A stretch of DNA of 33,919 nucleotides. Origin: Pseudomonadota bacterium. GTDB taxonomy: Bacteria; Pseudomonadota; Gammaproteobacteria; Burkholderiales; Gallionellaceae. The notes beneath the pieces were generated by a model, which was not told the DNA's origin, did not search any database, and saw only the letters and a program-made list of their open reading frames with translations. The stretch spans positions 1 to 33,919 of the forward strand of contig JAJXUI010000031.1 in NCBI GenBank assembly GCA_021782995.1, given 5' to 3'. Numbering within the stretch: position 1 is the stretch's first letter; the number at the start of each line of letters is the position of its first letter. Both the position numbers and the translations under genes were made by a program. Of this stretch, positions 1-10,682 are shown piece after piece.

Positions 1-1
1 T

Positions 2-859
2 TCAGAATCTGCTGCGATGCAATTCATTGCACCTTACGCAGGCTGCACCATGGGCGAATACTTCCGCGACCGTGGTGAAGACGCGCTGATCGTTTACGAC
101 GACCTCACCAAGCAAGCCTGGGCCTACCGTCAGATTTCCCTGCTGCTGCGCCGTCCGCCAGGACGTGAAGCCTATCCTGGCGACGTGTTCTACCTGCACT
201 CCCGTCTGCTCGAGCGTGCAGCGCGTGTTAACGCCGAATACGTAGAAGAGTTCACCAAAGGTGCAGTAAAAGGCAAGACAGGTTCCCTGACAGCCCTGCC
301 CGTGATTGAAACCGCAGCAGGTGACGTTTCCGCATTCGTGCCGACCAACGTGATCTCGATTACCGACGGCCAGATCTTCCTGGACGTTGACCTGTTCAAC
401 TCCGGTATCCGTCCTGCGATCAACGCCGGTATCTCCGTATCCCGCGTGGGTGGTGCAGCGCAAACCAAGGTGATCAAAAAGCTGGGTGGCGGTGTGCGTC
501 TGGCATTGGCTCAGTATCGTGAACTGGCAGCGTTTGCCGCTTTCGCATCCGATCTGGACGAAGTGACACGCAAGCAGCTGGAGCGCGGCAAGCTGGTTAC
601 AGAACTGATGAAGCAGCTGCAGTTTGCACCTATGTCAGTGGCAGAAATGGCCGTGACATTGTTCTCCGTAAACAAAGGTTACTTTGACGACGTAGAAGTC
701 AAGAAAGCGCTGGCGTTCGAATCTGCACTGCAGGCTTACCTGAAGTCCAAGCACAAAGATATCCTGGATGCGATCAACACCAGCAAGGATCTGAGTGCAG
801 ACAACGAGAAAGCGCTGTCTTCTGCAATCGAGGCTTTCAAAGCATCTGCAGCTTACTAA
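2..859 (+). CDS. atpA: F1F0 ATP synthase alpha subunit, C-terminal part (5' end outside window)
   Basis: Only the last 285 residues are present. The reading frame is open to the left edge, so the ATG at 17 is internal and not the start. Alpha is the non-catalytic nucleotide-binding subunit of the F1 head and alternates with beta. The visible part holds the conserved stretch around [15 protein letters not shown], the arginine-bearing [10 protein letters not shown] motif near the alpha-beta interface, and the helical C-terminal domain ending in EAFKASAAY. It is 12 bp upstream of atpG and is part of the atp operon. Identification is certain from family similarity; the N-terminal domain and Walker A lie outside the window. 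Confidence 0.98.
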   Translation, partial: SESAAMQFIAPYAGCTMGEYFRDRGEDALIVYDDLTKQAWAYRQISLLLRRPPGREAYPGDVFYLHSRLLERAARVNAEYVEEFTKGAVKGKTGSLTALPVIETAAGDVSAFVPTNVISITDGQIFLDVDLFNSGIRPAINAGISVSRVGGAAQTKVIKKLGGGVRLALAQYRELAAFAAFASDLDEVTRKQLERGKLVTELMKQLQFAPMSVAEMAVTLFSVNKGYFDDVEVKKALAFESALQAYLKSKHKDILDAINTSKDLSADNEKALSSAIEAFKASAAY

Positions 860-871
860 GCGGGGTTTATT

Positions 872-1741
872 ATGCCCGGAAGCAAAGAGATACGCGGTAA
901 GATCAAGAGTGTAGAAAATACACGCAAGATTACACGTGCCATGGAAATGGTGGCGGCTGCCAAAATGCGCAAGTCACAACAGCGCATGCGTGCAGCCCGC
1001 CCCTATGCTGAAAAAATCCGTCAGGTTGCGGCCCATCTGGCCCGTGCCAATTCGGAATACAAGCATCCATTCCTGGTCAAGCGTGAATCTGTCAAGAATG
1101 TTGGCATCATTGTGGTGACATCGGATAAAGGTTTGTGTGGTGCATTGAACACGAACGTACTGCGTCTGAGTGTCAATCGCATGAAGGAAATGGAAACAAG
1201 CAATACTGGTATCCAGATTACTGCAATCGGAAACAAGGGTTTTACCTTCATGAACCGTATCGGGGCGAAGATTTCTTCACACCTGGTTGGCTTGGGCGAT
1301 ACGCCCCATGTAGAAAACCTGATTGGTTCCGTAAAGGTAATGCTGGATGCTTATATCGCGGGTGAAGTAGATGCCATTTACCTGAGTTACAACCATTTCG
1401 TGAATACGATGAAGCAGGAGCCTGTATTTGAGCAACTGCTGCCATTGTCTGCAGACAAGCTGGCTGAAGAACAGTCAAATTCATGGGATTACATATACGA
1501 ACCCGAAGCACAGTCAGTCATAGACCAGTTGCTGCTCAGATATGTGGAATCCGTGATTTATACTGCTGTCACTGAAAACCAGGCCTGTGAACAAAGTGCA
1601 CGTATGGTCGCAATGAAAGCCGCATCCGATAATGCGAAAGCCGTTATTGCAGAGCTGAAGCTGGTTTACAACAAGGCACGTCAGGCAGCGATTACGAAAG
1701 AGATTTCAGAAATCGTAGCGGGTGCTGCAGCGGTAAGTTAA
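872..1741 (+). CDS. atpG: F1F0 ATP synthase gamma subunit
   Basis: 289 residues, the usual length for bacterial gamma, the rotating central shaft that couples proton flow through F0 to catalysis in the alpha3beta3 head. The N-terminal coiled-coil helix ([20 protein letters not shown], then MEMVAAAKM) and the C-terminal helix ([20 protein letters not shown]) are both typical. The middle Rossmann-like part contains [13 protein letters not shown] sequence ([13 protein letters not shown]). The ATG at 872 follows atpA by 12 bp and is preceded by a GGGG-containing ribosome binding site (agcggggtttatt). No anomaly is seen. Confidence 0.98.
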   Translation: MPGSKEIRGKIKSVENTRKITRAMEMVAAAKMRKSQQRMRAARPYAEKIRQVAAHLARANSEYKHPFLVKRESVKNVGIIVVTSDKGLCGALNTNVLRLSVNRMKEMETSNTGIQITAIGNKGFTFMNRIGAKISSHLVGLGDTPHVENLIGSVKVMLDAYIAGEVDAIYLSYNHFVNTMKQEPVFEQLLPLSADKLAEEQSNSWDYIYEPEAQSVIDQLLLRYVESVIYTAVTENQACEQSARMVAMKAASDNAKAVIAELKLVYNKARQAAITKEISEIVAGAAAVS

Positions 1742-1760
1742 TGCAGCGATGGTCGCTTGA

Positions 1761-3194
<1,434 letters not shown>

Positions 3195-3207
3195 AGGAAG
3201 ATAAGTT

Positions 3208-3636
3208 ATGGCCATGACAATTCAAGTTGATGTTGTCAGTGCTGAAGAGTCGATCTTTTCCGGTTTGGCCGAGCTCGTTATCGCGCCGGGCGAATCGGGA
3301 GAACTGGGTATCTATCCGCGTCACACTCCGTTGTTGACCAAGATCAAACCGGGTTCAGTCCGTCTCAAACTTCCAGATCATACTGAAGAAACACTGATTT
3401 ACGTTTCTGGCGGCATGCTGGAAGTACAGCCTGATGTGGTAACCATCCTGGCCGACACGGCAATTCGTGGTGGCGACCTGGATGAAGCCCGAGCTCTGGA
3501 AGCCAAACGCGCAGCGGAAGAAGCGATGAAGAATCGCACTTCCGATATTGATTATGCAGCCGCGCAGGCCGAATTGGCTGAAGCAATTGCACAGTTGGCA
3601 GCAATCCAGAAACTGCGTCACAAGCATCCGCACTAA
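3208..3636 (+). CDS. atpC: F1F0 ATP synthase epsilon subunit
   Basis: 142 residues, the usual length. Epsilon binds gamma at the base of the stalk and can inhibit ATP hydrolysis through its C-terminal helices. The N-terminal beta-sandwich shows the typical [19 protein letters not shown] motif, followed by a two-helix C-terminal domain rich in Ala and Glu ([12 protein letters not shown], then [17 protein letters not shown]). The ATG at 3208 has AAAGGAAG upstream; a second ATG two codons later is also possible. It is the last gene of the atp operon and is followed directly by an intrinsic terminator. Confidence 0.97.
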   Translation: MAMTIQVDVVSAEESIFSGLAELVIAPGESGELGIYPRHTPLLTKIKPGSVRLKLPDHTEETLIYVSGGMLEVQPDVVTILADTAIRGGDLDEARALEAKRAAEEAMKNRTSDIDYAAAQAELAEAIAQLAAIQKLRHKHPH

Positions 3637-3658
3637 TTATGTGACGGTAGCGACAAAG

Positions 3659-3682
3659 AAAACGGCTTCGGCCGTTTTTTTT
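3659..3682 (+). terminator. Rho-independent terminator of the atp operon
   Basis: A perfect 8-bp stem, AAAACGGC (3659-3666) with GCCGTTTT (3671-3678), closed by a stable TTCG tetraloop, is followed by a T run through 3682. It begins 23 bp after the atpC stop codon, so it closes the atp operon and separates it from glmU. The A run on the left also makes it a possible terminator in the opposite direction, but no minus-strand gene ends here. Confidence 0.95.
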
Positions 3683-3721
3683 GTTTATACTTCCTGAGTT
3701 CTCAATCAAATCCAATCATAT

Positions 3722-5080
3722 ATGCTGAATGTAATCATTCTTGCTGCGGGCAAGGGTACCCGTATGCATTCTGATATTCCCAAGGTATTGCATGCATTGG
3801 CAGGCAAACCCATGTTGCAACATGTGATGGATACTGCACTGCAACTGGATGCCAGCAATTTCTGCGTGGTGTATGGTCATGGCGGTGAGGCGGTACCACA
3901 GGCGATGGGGCAGTATCAGGCTAATTTTGTGCTGCAGGAGCCTCAGTTGGGTACAGGGCATGCAGTCCAGCAGGCAGCACCCAAGCTGCAGGATGGCACG
4001 ATGAGTCTGGTGTTATACGGTGATGTGCCGTTGATCCAGCCAGCCACACTGAAAAAGTTGTTGCAGCACAGGGATCATCTCAACCTGCTGACATTACATA
4101 TGGATAATCCCACTGGTTATGGTCGCATCATTCGTGATGCGCAACAGAATGTCACCAGTATCGTAGAAGAAAAAGATGCATCCGCCGAACAGAAATCAGT
4201 TCGCGAAGTGAATACCGGCATCTTGTCAGCGCCTACTCATCTGTTGAAAAAATGGTTGGCCAACCTCAAAAACAATAACGCCCAAGGTGAGTACTACCTG
4301 ACAGATATCGTCGCAATGGCCGTGTCTGAAGGTATAAAAGTAAGTACTTCGCAACCCGACCATGGGTGGGAGGTGATGGGAGTCAATAGCAAGGTGCAAC
4401 TCGCTGAATTGGAACGCATCTGGCAAGGTGAGCAGGCACTCAGGATCATGCAGCAGGGGGTCACCCTGGCAGATCCAGCGCGGATAGATATACGAGGCAA
4501 ACTGGTATGTGGGCGCGATGTGGAAATCGATGTCGGTTGCATATTTGACGGTGAAGTGCATCTGGGAAATCGCGTGAAAGTAGGCGCCTACAGCGTAATC
4601 AAATCCAGCAAGATTGAAGCGGGCACGCACATTGCACCCTTTAGTCATATTGAATCCAGCGAAGTAGGCAGCGACAATCGCATTGGTCCTTTCTCGCGTT
4701 TAAGGCCTGGTGCTAAGCTGCATGCTGAAGTGCATATCGGCAATTTTGTTGAAGTAAAAAATAGCGAGATAGCGGCAGGCAGCAAGGCAAACCATCTGTC
4801 CTATGTGGGTGATTCATCTGTAGGCAGCAAGGTAAATATTGGTGCAGGCACCATTACTGCGAATTACGATGGGGTAAACAAACACCGTACTGAAATTGGT
4901 GATGGAGCCTCCATTGGTTCGAATTGCGTACTGGTCGCACCAGTAACGATTGGTAAAGAGGCAACGATAGGTGCAGGTTCGGTAATCACGGTGCAAGCGC
5001 CAGCAGGGGAATTGACTGTTGCCAGGAACAAGCCGGTTACGATACCGGGGTGGAAGCGACCGGTGAAACAACATAAATAG
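3722..5080 (+). CDS. glmU: Bifunctional GlmU: GlcN-1-P acetyltransferase / GlcNAc-1-P uridyltransferase
   Basis: Makes UDP-GlcNAc for peptidoglycan and LPS in the cytoplasm: it acetylates glucosamine-1-phosphate and then transfers UMP. The N-terminal uridyltransferase domain carries the nucleotide-binding motif LAAGKGTRM with the catalytic region IPKVLHALAGKPM, and LYGDVPL as metal-site region. From about residue 250 the chain is a left-handed beta-helix of hexapeptide repeats with the acetyltransferase motifs RLRPGA, HIGNFVEVKNS and GAGTITANYDG. At 452 residues it has normal length. It is followed 54 bp later by glmS, the enzyme that supplies its precursor. Confidence 0.98.
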   Translation: MLNVIILAAGKGTRMHSDIPKVLHALAGKPMLQHVMDTALQLDASNFCVVYGHGGEAVPQAMGQYQANFVLQEPQLGTGHAVQQAAPKLQDGTMSLVLYGDVPLIQPATLKKLLQHRDHLNLLTLHMDNPTGYGRIIRDAQQNVTSIVEEKDASAEQKSVREVNTGILSAPTHLLKKWLANLKNNNAQGEYYLTDIVAMAVSEGIKVSTSQPDHGWEVMGVNSKVQLAELERIWQGEQALRIMQQGVTLADPARIDIRGKLVCGRDVEIDVGCIFDGEVHLGNRVKVGAYSVIKSSKIEAGTHIAPFSHIESSEVGSDNRIGPFSRLRPGAKLHAEVHIGNFVEVKNSEIAAGSKANHLSYVGDSSVGSKVNIGAGTITANYDGVNKHRTEIGDGASIGSNCVLVAPVTIGKEATIGAGSVITVQAPAGELTVARNKPVTIPGWKRPVKQHK

Positions 5081-5134
5081 TATCTATATGATTATGTAGA
5101 ATTATTTATTTCGGAAAGTTAGGGAAACGAATAC

Positions 5135-6961
5135 ATGTGTGGAATTGTCGGTGCAGTTGCAAAACGGAACGTGGTACCCATCCTGCTACAGGGATTACAG
5201 CGGCTGGAATATCGCGGATACGATTCGGCCGGTCTGGTGGTCGTTAATGAGGGTAAATTGCAACGCGCCCGCAGCACAGGCAGGGTCTCAGAACTGACGC
5301 AGAAGAGCAGTACAACGTTGGGTGAACTGGGCATCGCCCACACCCGCTGGGCCACGCACGGCGTCCCCAGCGAAAGAAATGCACATCCACATCTCAGCAG
5401 CGAGCAGATCGCCGTGGTGCATAACGGCATCATCGAAAATTATGAAGAGTTGAAACAAAAGCTTTCCGGACAAGGGTACGCATTTACTTCAGATACCGAT
5501 ACCGAAGTGATCGCGCACCTGATTCATAGCCATTACAAGCAAGGAAAAAGCCTGCTGGAAGCAACACAGGCAGCCCTGGCGGAATTGGTGGGCGCTTATG
5601 CCATCGGTGTGATTGCAGCTGACAATGCGCACCAGTTTATCGCTGCACGAAAAGGCAGCCCCTTGCTGCTCGGCGTGGGTGACAAGGAAAATTTTGTAGC
5701 TTCTGATATGTCTGCTTTGCTGGCAGTTACACGTAATGTGGTCTACCTGGAAGAAGGCGATGTTGTCGAAATCAATCTCGACTCCTATCGCATCTTTGAT
5801 GCTAAAGGCAATTTGGTAAATCGTCCGCTGATGGTCAGCGAGCTTTCCAATGACAGTGTGGAGCTGGGTGCATACCGCCACTACATGCTGAAGGAAATCT
5901 ACGAACAGCCACAGGCGCTTGCAAACACGCTGGAGGCCGTGTGTAACAGCAAGTCGTTGGTTCCCGGTCTGTTTGGTGCTGAAGCCAATGAAGCATTCCA
6001 GCTGATCGACCGCGTGCTGATTCTTGCCTGCGGCACCAGCCATAATGCAGGCATGGTGGCACGCTACTGGCTGGAAGAAATTGCCGGTATACCGTGCATC
6101 GTGGAAATCGCCAGTGAATATCGATATCGCACCAGCGTTGCCGATCCGAAAACATTGGTGGTAACTATTTCGCAGTCCGGTGAAACTGCAGACACATTGG
6201 CCGCATTGAATCATGCCAAATCACTGGGACAACAACATACCCTGGCGATCTGCAATGTGCCGGAAAGCGCAATCATCCGTCAGTCCAAATTGAGGTTCCT
6301 GACCCGTGCAGGTCCGGAAATCGGAGTAGCTTCCACCAAGGCCTTCACCACCCAGCTGGCAGGGCTGTTTCTGTTGACACTGGTTCTGGCAAAAATGCGT
6401 GGCAGACTGAATGGAGAACAGGAACAGAAATTCTTGCACGAACTGCGCCATTTACCCAGCGCATTGCAGGCGGTTTTGAACCTTGCACCAGATATCGAAA
6501 AACTGGCAGAGCAGTTCGTGAATAAGCATCATGCATTATTCCTGGGAAGAGGATTGCATTACCCGATTGCGCAGGAAGGTGCGTTGAAACTGAAGGAAAT
6601 CTCCTATATCCACGCAGAGGCTTACCCGGCCGGTGAATTGAAACATGGTCCATTGGCATTAGTGGACAAGGAGATGCCGGTGATTGCAGTTGCACCCAAT
6701 GACACTTTGCTGGAAAAGCTCAAGTCCAACCTGCAGGAAGTCCGTGCGCGGGGTGGGGAGCTGTATGTATTTGCCGACGCCAATACCAAAATAGCCTCTT
6801 CAGAAGGTGTGCATGTCATGCAAATGCCAGAACACGCCGGCTTTTTAAGCCCTATTCTGCATACCATCCCTTTACAACTGCTGGCATATTACGTTGCACT
6901 GCAAAAGGGAACAGATGTGGACAAACCCAGAAACTTGGCCAAATCTGTAACAGTGGAGTAA
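5135..6961 (+). CDS. glmS: Glutamine--fructose-6-phosphate aminotransferase (isomerizing)
   Basis: 608 residues, full length. It converts fructose-6-P and glutamine to glucosamine-6-P, the entry step of amino-sugar synthesis. The N-terminal glutamine amidotransferase domain starts MCGIVGA with the nucleophilic Cys directly after Met, and shows [18 protein letters not shown] and the HNGIIENY motif. Two SIS domains follow ([21 protein letters not shown], then [19 protein letters not shown]) and the chain ends in the conserved [18 protein letters not shown] lies upstream of the ATG. The 54-bp gap to glmU holds no terminator, so the two genes are probably cotranscribed. Confidence 0.98.
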   Translation: MCGIVGAVAKRNVVPILLQGLQRLEYRGYDSAGLVVVNEGKLQRARSTGRVSELTQKSSTTLGELGIAHTRWATHGVPSERNAHPHLSSEQIAVVHNGIIENYEELKQKLSGQGYAFTSDTDTEVIAHLIHSHYKQGKSLLEATQAALAELVGAYAIGVIAADNAHQFIAARKGSPLLLGVGDKENFVASDMSALLAVTRNVVYLEEGDVVEINLDSYRIFDAKGNLVNRPLMVSELSNDSVELGAYRHYMLKEIYEQPQALANTLEAVCNSKSLVPGLFGAEANEAFQLIDRVLILACGTSHNAGMVARYWLEEIAGIPCIVEIASEYRYRTSVADPKTLVVTISQSGETADTLAALNHAKSLGQQHTLAICNVPESAIIRQSKLRFLTRAGPEIGVASTKAFTTQLAGLFLLTLVLAKMRGRLNGEQEQKFLHELRHLPSALQAVLNLAPDIEKLAEQFVNKHHALFLGRGLHYPIAQEGALKLKEISYIHAEAYPAGELKHGPLALVDKEMPVIAVAPNDTLLEKLKSNLQEVRARGGELYVFADANTKIASSEGVHVMQMPEHAGFLSPILHTIPLQLLAYYVALQKGTDVDKPRNLAKSVTVE

Positions 6962-6981
6962 GCATCAGAAATGAGGATGGT

Positions 6982-7202
6982 ATCTGGATATGCGGAGAAA
7001 GCTAAACTTTCACTTGCATAGTTGAAGATACTGACTTCAAGGAAAATCCAGATTGCAAACCGTCTCGGTAATCAATCTGGTTAAAACTTGCATGCGGATA
7101 GACAGGAAGGATGATCTGCCGGATACTGTATCCACATTCCCTTAAGAAAAGTTAAAGTTAATTCGTCAAAAACCGATAAAACAATCGGTTTGGTATCCAG
7201 AT
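6982..7202. other. Intergenic region with nested inverted repeats; candidate structured RNA or leader
   Basis: Between glmS and the ParA gene lies a set of inverted repeats. A 9-bp perfect pair ATCTGGATA (6982-6990) / TATCCAGAT (7194-7202) could close the region. Inside are GAAAG/CTTTC (6997-7011), TTGAAG/CTTCAA (7022-7040), CCAGATTG/CAATCTGG (7048-7080) with an inner ACCG/CGGT, GGATA/TATCC (7121-7133) and AAACCGAT/ATCGGTTT (7170-7191). I see no open reading frame of note. The next ribosome binding site (GGGGA, 7225-7229) lies just after it. No known RNA family is recognised; each short stem could arise by chance, but their density is high. Confidence 0.4.
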
Positions 7203-7240
7203 CTTGGTGCCAGCTTCTGATAACGGGGAATGTAAACCAG

Positions 7241-8047
7241 ATGGCGGTCATCGCGGTATTCAATCAAAAAGGGGGCGTCGGCAAGACTACCACGACGCTC
7301 AACGTGACAGCAGTGCTGGCCAAGGCCAAGCGCACACCTATTGCAATCGACATGGATCCGCAAGGTCACCTCACCTTGGCCTGCGGCCTGAAAAACAACC
7401 CGGAAGCCGCAGAACAGAATATTGCGTCATTCTTTGAAAGAAAGACTCCATTGGCCAACCTGTTGCGGGATACACCCGCAGGTTGGCAAATAATCGCTTC
7501 TTCCCCCGAGCTGGCCAAAATCGATGCCACCTATGGCGCTGATCCCAAGGCAGGTATTTTGCTGAAAGCAGGGCTGCAGGAAGAGCTGGCATTGACGGGA
7601 GCACCTATCCTGATTGATTGCTGTCCGATGATGGGGGTGCTGACACTGAATGCTTTGCTGGCTTGCGATCGTGTGCTGATTCCGGTTTCGGCGGATTACC
7701 TGTCCATGCAGGGTGTGCATCGCCTGGATTCAGCATTGAATGTGCTGGAAAAAAAGCTCAATCGAAAATTCGAGCGCCGTGTTGTAGTAACTCGATTTGA
7801 TTCGCGGCGTAAGCTGGCCTATGAAATTTTCGATAAAGTCAAAGATCGCTACGGCGATCTGGTATGTAATACACGTATTGGTGAAAATGTTTCACTCGCC
7901 GCCAGCCCGATGCATGGACTCGATGTGTTTGCCTTTGGCCCCAATAGTCCGGGTGCAAAAGACTATATGGCGCTGACCATGGAACTGATGAAGAGTGGAT
8001 TTTTTGACCCTGTAAGTCAGGGAGAAAATTCAACTTCTGGAAATTAA
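7241..8047 (+). CDS. Orphan ParA/Soj-type ATPase
   Basis: 268 residues. Family members bind the nucleoid or membrane as ATP dimers and position plasmids, chromosomes or protein clusters. The deviant Walker A KGGVGKTT is at residues 10-17, the A' motif IDMDPQG around 36-42, and the Walker B region is PILIDCCP. I chose the ATG at 7241 because the protein then starts MAVIAVFNQKGGVGKT, as the family does, with GGGGA at 7225-7229; upstream in-frame codons add an unrelated tail. No parB or parS-like partner is visible. The next gene, 14 bp on, is a CheX-like protein, so a role in placing or controlling chemotaxis components is an inference from context. Confidence 0.88.
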   Translation: MAVIAVFNQKGGVGKTTTTLNVTAVLAKAKRTPIAIDMDPQGHLTLACGLKNNPEAAEQNIASFFERKTPLANLLRDTPAGWQIIASSPELAKIDATYGADPKAGILLKAGLQEELALTGAPILIDCCPMMGVLTLNALLACDRVLIPVSADYLSMQGVHRLDSALNVLEKKLNRKFERRVVVTRFDSRRKLAYEIFDKVKDRYGDLVCNTRIGENVSLAASPMHGLDVFAFGPNSPGAKDYMALTMELMKSGFFDPVSQGENSTSGN

Positions 8048-8061
8048 TATAATCAAATCAA

Positions 8062-8562
8062 ATGGATGCTGAATTCATTAATCCGGTTGTGGCTGCTGTA
8101 AAAAATGTACTGGCGATGATGGCACGCATCCAGCTCGACGCGGGAAGCCCTGAACGCAAAGGGCGCGAAGAAACCGTATCGGGCAAGAACATCACCGGAT
8201 TAATGAGCATGACCGGAAAAAAGGAAATCATGCCTTCTGTCGGCAAACGCATTGCGGCTTCAATGGCGATTACCTTTACCGAACCTGCCATCATCCATAT
8301 TGCACGCAACATGATGCCAGTGCCGCCGACCAGTGTAGATGGCGTGGTGATCGACCTGACGGGTGAAATTGCAAACATGGTGCTGGGCAGCGCCAAGCAG
8401 GAGCTGGAAAGTGCAGGGTATGTTTTCCAGCTGTCGTTGCCAACCATTATCGTCGGCAGCGACTACTTGATTGCACATAAGGTCAAAGCACCCATCATCA
8501 AGGTGCCATTCAAAATGGCGGAAGGCAACTTCCAGATTGAAGTCGGCTACGAAGAAATCTGA
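8062..8562 (+). CDS. CheX-like chemotaxis phosphatase
   Basis: 166 residues, the size of CheX. CheX proteins dephosphorylate CheY-P, using a conserved Glu and Asn on one helix. Here the helix reads GEIANMVLGSAKQEL, with E102 and N105 in the expected ExxN spacing, followed by the family-typical SLPTIIVGSDY. The N-terminus (MDAEFINPVVAAVKNVL) also fits. It follows the ParA-type gene by 14 bp and probably shares its transcript. No cheA, cheY or flagellar gene lies in the window, so its response-regulator partner must be elsewhere. It converges with the next gene with 15 bp between stops and no obvious terminator. Confidence 0.82.
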   Translation: MDAEFINPVVAAVKNVLAMMARIQLDAGSPERKGREETVSGKNITGLMSMTGKKEIMPSVGKRIAASMAITFTEPAIIHIARNMMPVPPTSVDGVVIDLTGEIANMVLGSAKQELESAGYVFQLSLPTIIVGSDYLIAHKVKAPIIKVPFKMAEGNFQIEVGYEEI

Positions 8563-8577
8563 GCCGATACATCAAAA

Positions 8578-9849
8578 TCAGCGGGTTAGCGCTTTCAGCG
8601 TATCGATGACTTCCTGGCTGTCCCAGTGTATCGCCGCATTCACGCCATATACAATCTTGCCGTCTTTGCCGATGACAAAGGTTGATGGGAAACCGATCAC
8701 ATTCCAGCTTTGCGCAGTTTTGCCGGCCGGATCCACCAGCACAGGAAACTCCACATTTACCTTTTTCATGAAATCAATAATCTGTTTGGGCGTGTCGGCA
8801 TAATTGACCGATATCAGCTCAAAAGGTTGATCCTTCATCGCTGCACGCAAACGGTTCAACGAAGGAATCTCCTCCACGCAGGGTGGACACCAGGTTGCCC
8901 AGAAATTCACCACCGTGATTTTGCCGCTGTATTCATTCAGGTGAAACAGCTTGCCATGTGCATCAGCAAGTTTGATCGCCTGAGGTTGAGGATTGCCAGC
9001 AAAGGGTTTCAGCTTGATATCGAGGCGTGCCTCAGAAACCTGGCTGGGTTGTTGATATTTTGCAGCAACCACCTTGATCGGCAAGGTATCAAAATAATCA
9101 AAAAGCTTGGCTGTGATCGCGGGTAACTCGCGCACCATACGCAGGGTTTCAGGCGCATTTTCATCGTGGTAGAAAATACTGGTGACGCCCTGCAGGGTCT
9201 GATGGAACACATTGGGATTGTTAGTAGAAAGTCGCTTGACCAGGGAAGCAAAATGTTCGGCTGAACCATGCAGCCCCCCTTGATAGATCATCATTGGTAT
9301 GCTGGTCTGGTCCACAATATCAAGATATTCAGGATCCTTTCCCAGTTCGGGCAAGCCGGTGACCAGGTCAGGCGAAAACAGCACCGCACCGGAGAGCTTG
9401 CCAAAATGCTTATCCCGCTGCTGCCAGATCGTTGCACCTCGCAACACAGGAATTGCCACATAACCCTGTGCATACAGGATCACGCGTTTACCAGTACGTT
9501 GATGTGCGGCATCTATCAAATCAGCGACATAACCCGCATCCAGGTTGCGCATGAAATTGCTGCTGGATGTCTGCATCAAGGCTTCAGCAAAATCGATCTG
9601 CCAGACTTCCATGCCCTTGGCAGCGAGATTTTCTGCCATTCTGATAGCACGATCATGCCAGCTGTAACCAACCCAGATAACCAGATCTTTACCCGAGGCG
9701 GGATATTGGTATACCGATACATCATTGCCATCGTGGAGATGGACAGACACTTCAGTTGAGGGCATCTTCAGCTTGTTTTCCTCCTCGGCAAATGCCTGAG
9801 AAAGAAATAAAGCCATCACAGAAAAAACAGCCAGGATAAATTTGATCAT
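8578..9849 (-). CDS. Exported alpha/beta-hydrolase-like domain fused to a TlpA-type thioredoxin domain
   Basis: 423 residues from the ATG at 9849, which gives a clean signal peptide (MIKFILAVFSVMALFLSQAFA); the longer open frame adds 60 residues without such character. Residues 30-255 look like an alpha/beta-hydrolase fold (VIWVGYSWHDRA, then KRVILYAQGY). The nucleophile-elbow position lacks the expected Gly-x-Ser-x-Gly, so this part may not be a hydrolase. Residues 275-423 form a TlpA/ResA-like thioredoxin domain with VNFWATWCPPC (C321, C324) and the cis-proline GFPSTF (P388), implying periplasmic thiol-disulfide work. The N-terminal part recalls VirJ/AcvB-like proteins, but this is uncertain. 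No close neighbour explains its substrate. Confidence 0.8.
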   Translation of the reverse strand: MIKFILAVFSVMALFLSQAFAEEENKLKMPSTEVSVHLHDGNDVSVYQYPASGKDLVIWVGYSWHDRAIRMAENLAAKGMEVWQIDFAEALMQTSSSNFMRNLDAGYVADLIDAAHQRTGKRVILYAQGYVAIPVLRGATIWQQRDKHFGKLSGAVLFSPDLVTGLPELGKDPEYLDIVDQTSIPMMIYQGGLHGSAEHFASLVKRLSTNNPNVFHQTLQGVTSIFYHDENAPETLRMVRELPAITAKLFDYFDTLPIKVVAAKYQQPSQVSEARLDIKLKPFAGNPQPQAIKLADAHGKLFHLNEYSGKITVVNFWATWCPPCVEEIPSLNRLRAAMKDQPFELISVNYADTPKQIIDFMKKVNVEFPVLVDPAGKTAQSWNVIGFPSTFVIGKDGKIVYGVNAAIHWDSQEVIDTLKALTR

Positions 9850-10074
9850 GATGCAAAAGCCAAGACGTAAAAGTGAATTATATAAGGTGAGCGCAACTTC
9901 TGACCCTGGAATGGTGAAAAGGTTTAACTGGCCAAATAATGTACAACAAGGGTAGCATGGCAGCGAGCAAACATGAAAAATGGATAAATATTTATATAAT
10001 ATATTCAATATATTAGCAATATTCGCCACACTGAAACTGTAAACAGAAAAATCACACCACCAAGGAGAATCAAC

Positions 10075-10566
10075 ATGAAAACCCTGCTCACAAGCTTGAT
10101 GCTGACAGTCAGCTTGCCTGTACTGGCCGGCCAGCCTGATTTATTGTCGGTTAAACAGATCGGACTGGAGTTGGCGCGCGATATTGCCATGGCAGCTGTG
10201 GAAGATTGCCGCAAACAAGGCTATAACGTCTCTGCCGTGGTGCTGGACCGTGCCGGCAATGTGCAGGTTGCCCTGCGCGATACCTTGGCTGCGCGCCACA
10301 CTTTGGAAATTGCCGAGCGCAAGGCCGGCATGGCGGTGATGTCCGGCTCCGATACCGGCGAATTCCGCGATGCCCGTGCAGACATCCGTCCGGAGCTTAA
10401 CCATATCGATGGCCTCATCGTCATGGAAGGCGGCATCCCGATCCAGGCTGGTGGCAGCATGATCGGGGCGATAGGCGTGTCAGGCGCGCCGGGTGGCGAT
10501 AAGGACAGACTGTGTGCCGCAGCAGCGCTGAAGAAGGTGGAGGAGCGGCTGGAGTTTGCGCAGTAA
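10075..10566 (+). CDS. Exported GlcG/HbpS-family protein
   Basis: 163 residues: a signal peptide (MKTLLTSLMLTVSLPVLAG, cleavage near residue 18-19) followed by one GlcG/HbpS domain. Typical family elements are VSAVVLDRAGNVQVALRDTLA, HTLEIAERKAGMA, GLIVMEGGIPI and GAIGVSGAPGGDKDRLC. HbpS of Streptomyces binds haem and acts in oxidative-stress sensing; many relatives have no known role. Export to the periplasm and the neighbouring peroxiredoxin are compatible with a redox role, which is an inference. A strong ribosome binding site AAGGAG (10062-10067) precedes the ATG at 10075. Confidence 0.85.
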   Translation: MKTLLTSLMLTVSLPVLAGQPDLLSVKQIGLELARDIAMAAVEDCRKQGYNVSAVVLDRAGNVQVALRDTLAARHTLEIAERKAGMAVMSGSDTGEFRDARADIRPELNHIDGLIVMEGGIPIQAGGSMIGAIGVSGAPGGDKDRLCAAAALKKVEERLEFAQ

Positions 10567-10592
10567 AATTATTGAAACAGGGCAGGTTTACT

Positions 10593-10621
10593 CAGAAAAT
10601 CGAGTCTGACCCTATTTATTT
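10593..10621 (+). repeat. Copy 1 of the 23-bp repeat upstream of the peroxiredoxin gene
   Basis: A 29-bp unit whose core is AATCGAGTCTGACCCTATTT. The same 29 bp recur at 10636-10664 on this strand, 43 bp further on. Between the copies lies a partial unit (CCCTATTTATTTT, 10622-10634). The core in inverted orientation occurs at 11251-11273. It lies after the GlcG/HbpS-like gene. Confidence 0.9.
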
Positions 10622-10635
10622 CCCTATTTATTTTG

Positions 10636-10664
10636 CAGAAAATCGAGTCTGACCCTATTTATTT
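10636..10664 (+). repeat. Copy 2 of the 23-bp repeat, in the peroxiredoxin leader
   Basis: Identical over 29 bp to 10593-10621. It ends 6 bp before the AAGGAG ribosome binding site (10671-10676) of the peroxiredoxin gene, so it is probably part of that gene's leader or promoter. Confidence 0.9.
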
Positions 10665-10682
10665 GGGAATAAGGAGCACCTG

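Noticed and set aside
3637..3721. A second regulatory element ahead of glmU
   Set aside because: Apart from the atp terminator the gap is short and shows nothing I can support.
5081..5134. Possible glmS ribozyme ahead of glmS
   Set aside because: The gap is only 54 bp and AT-rich; glmS ribozymes are larger and typical of Gram-positive bacteria.
9850..10029. N-terminal extension of the TlpA fusion protein by 60 residues
   Set aside because: The extension is AT-rich promoter-like DNA, and a clean signal peptide begins at the internal ATG (9849).
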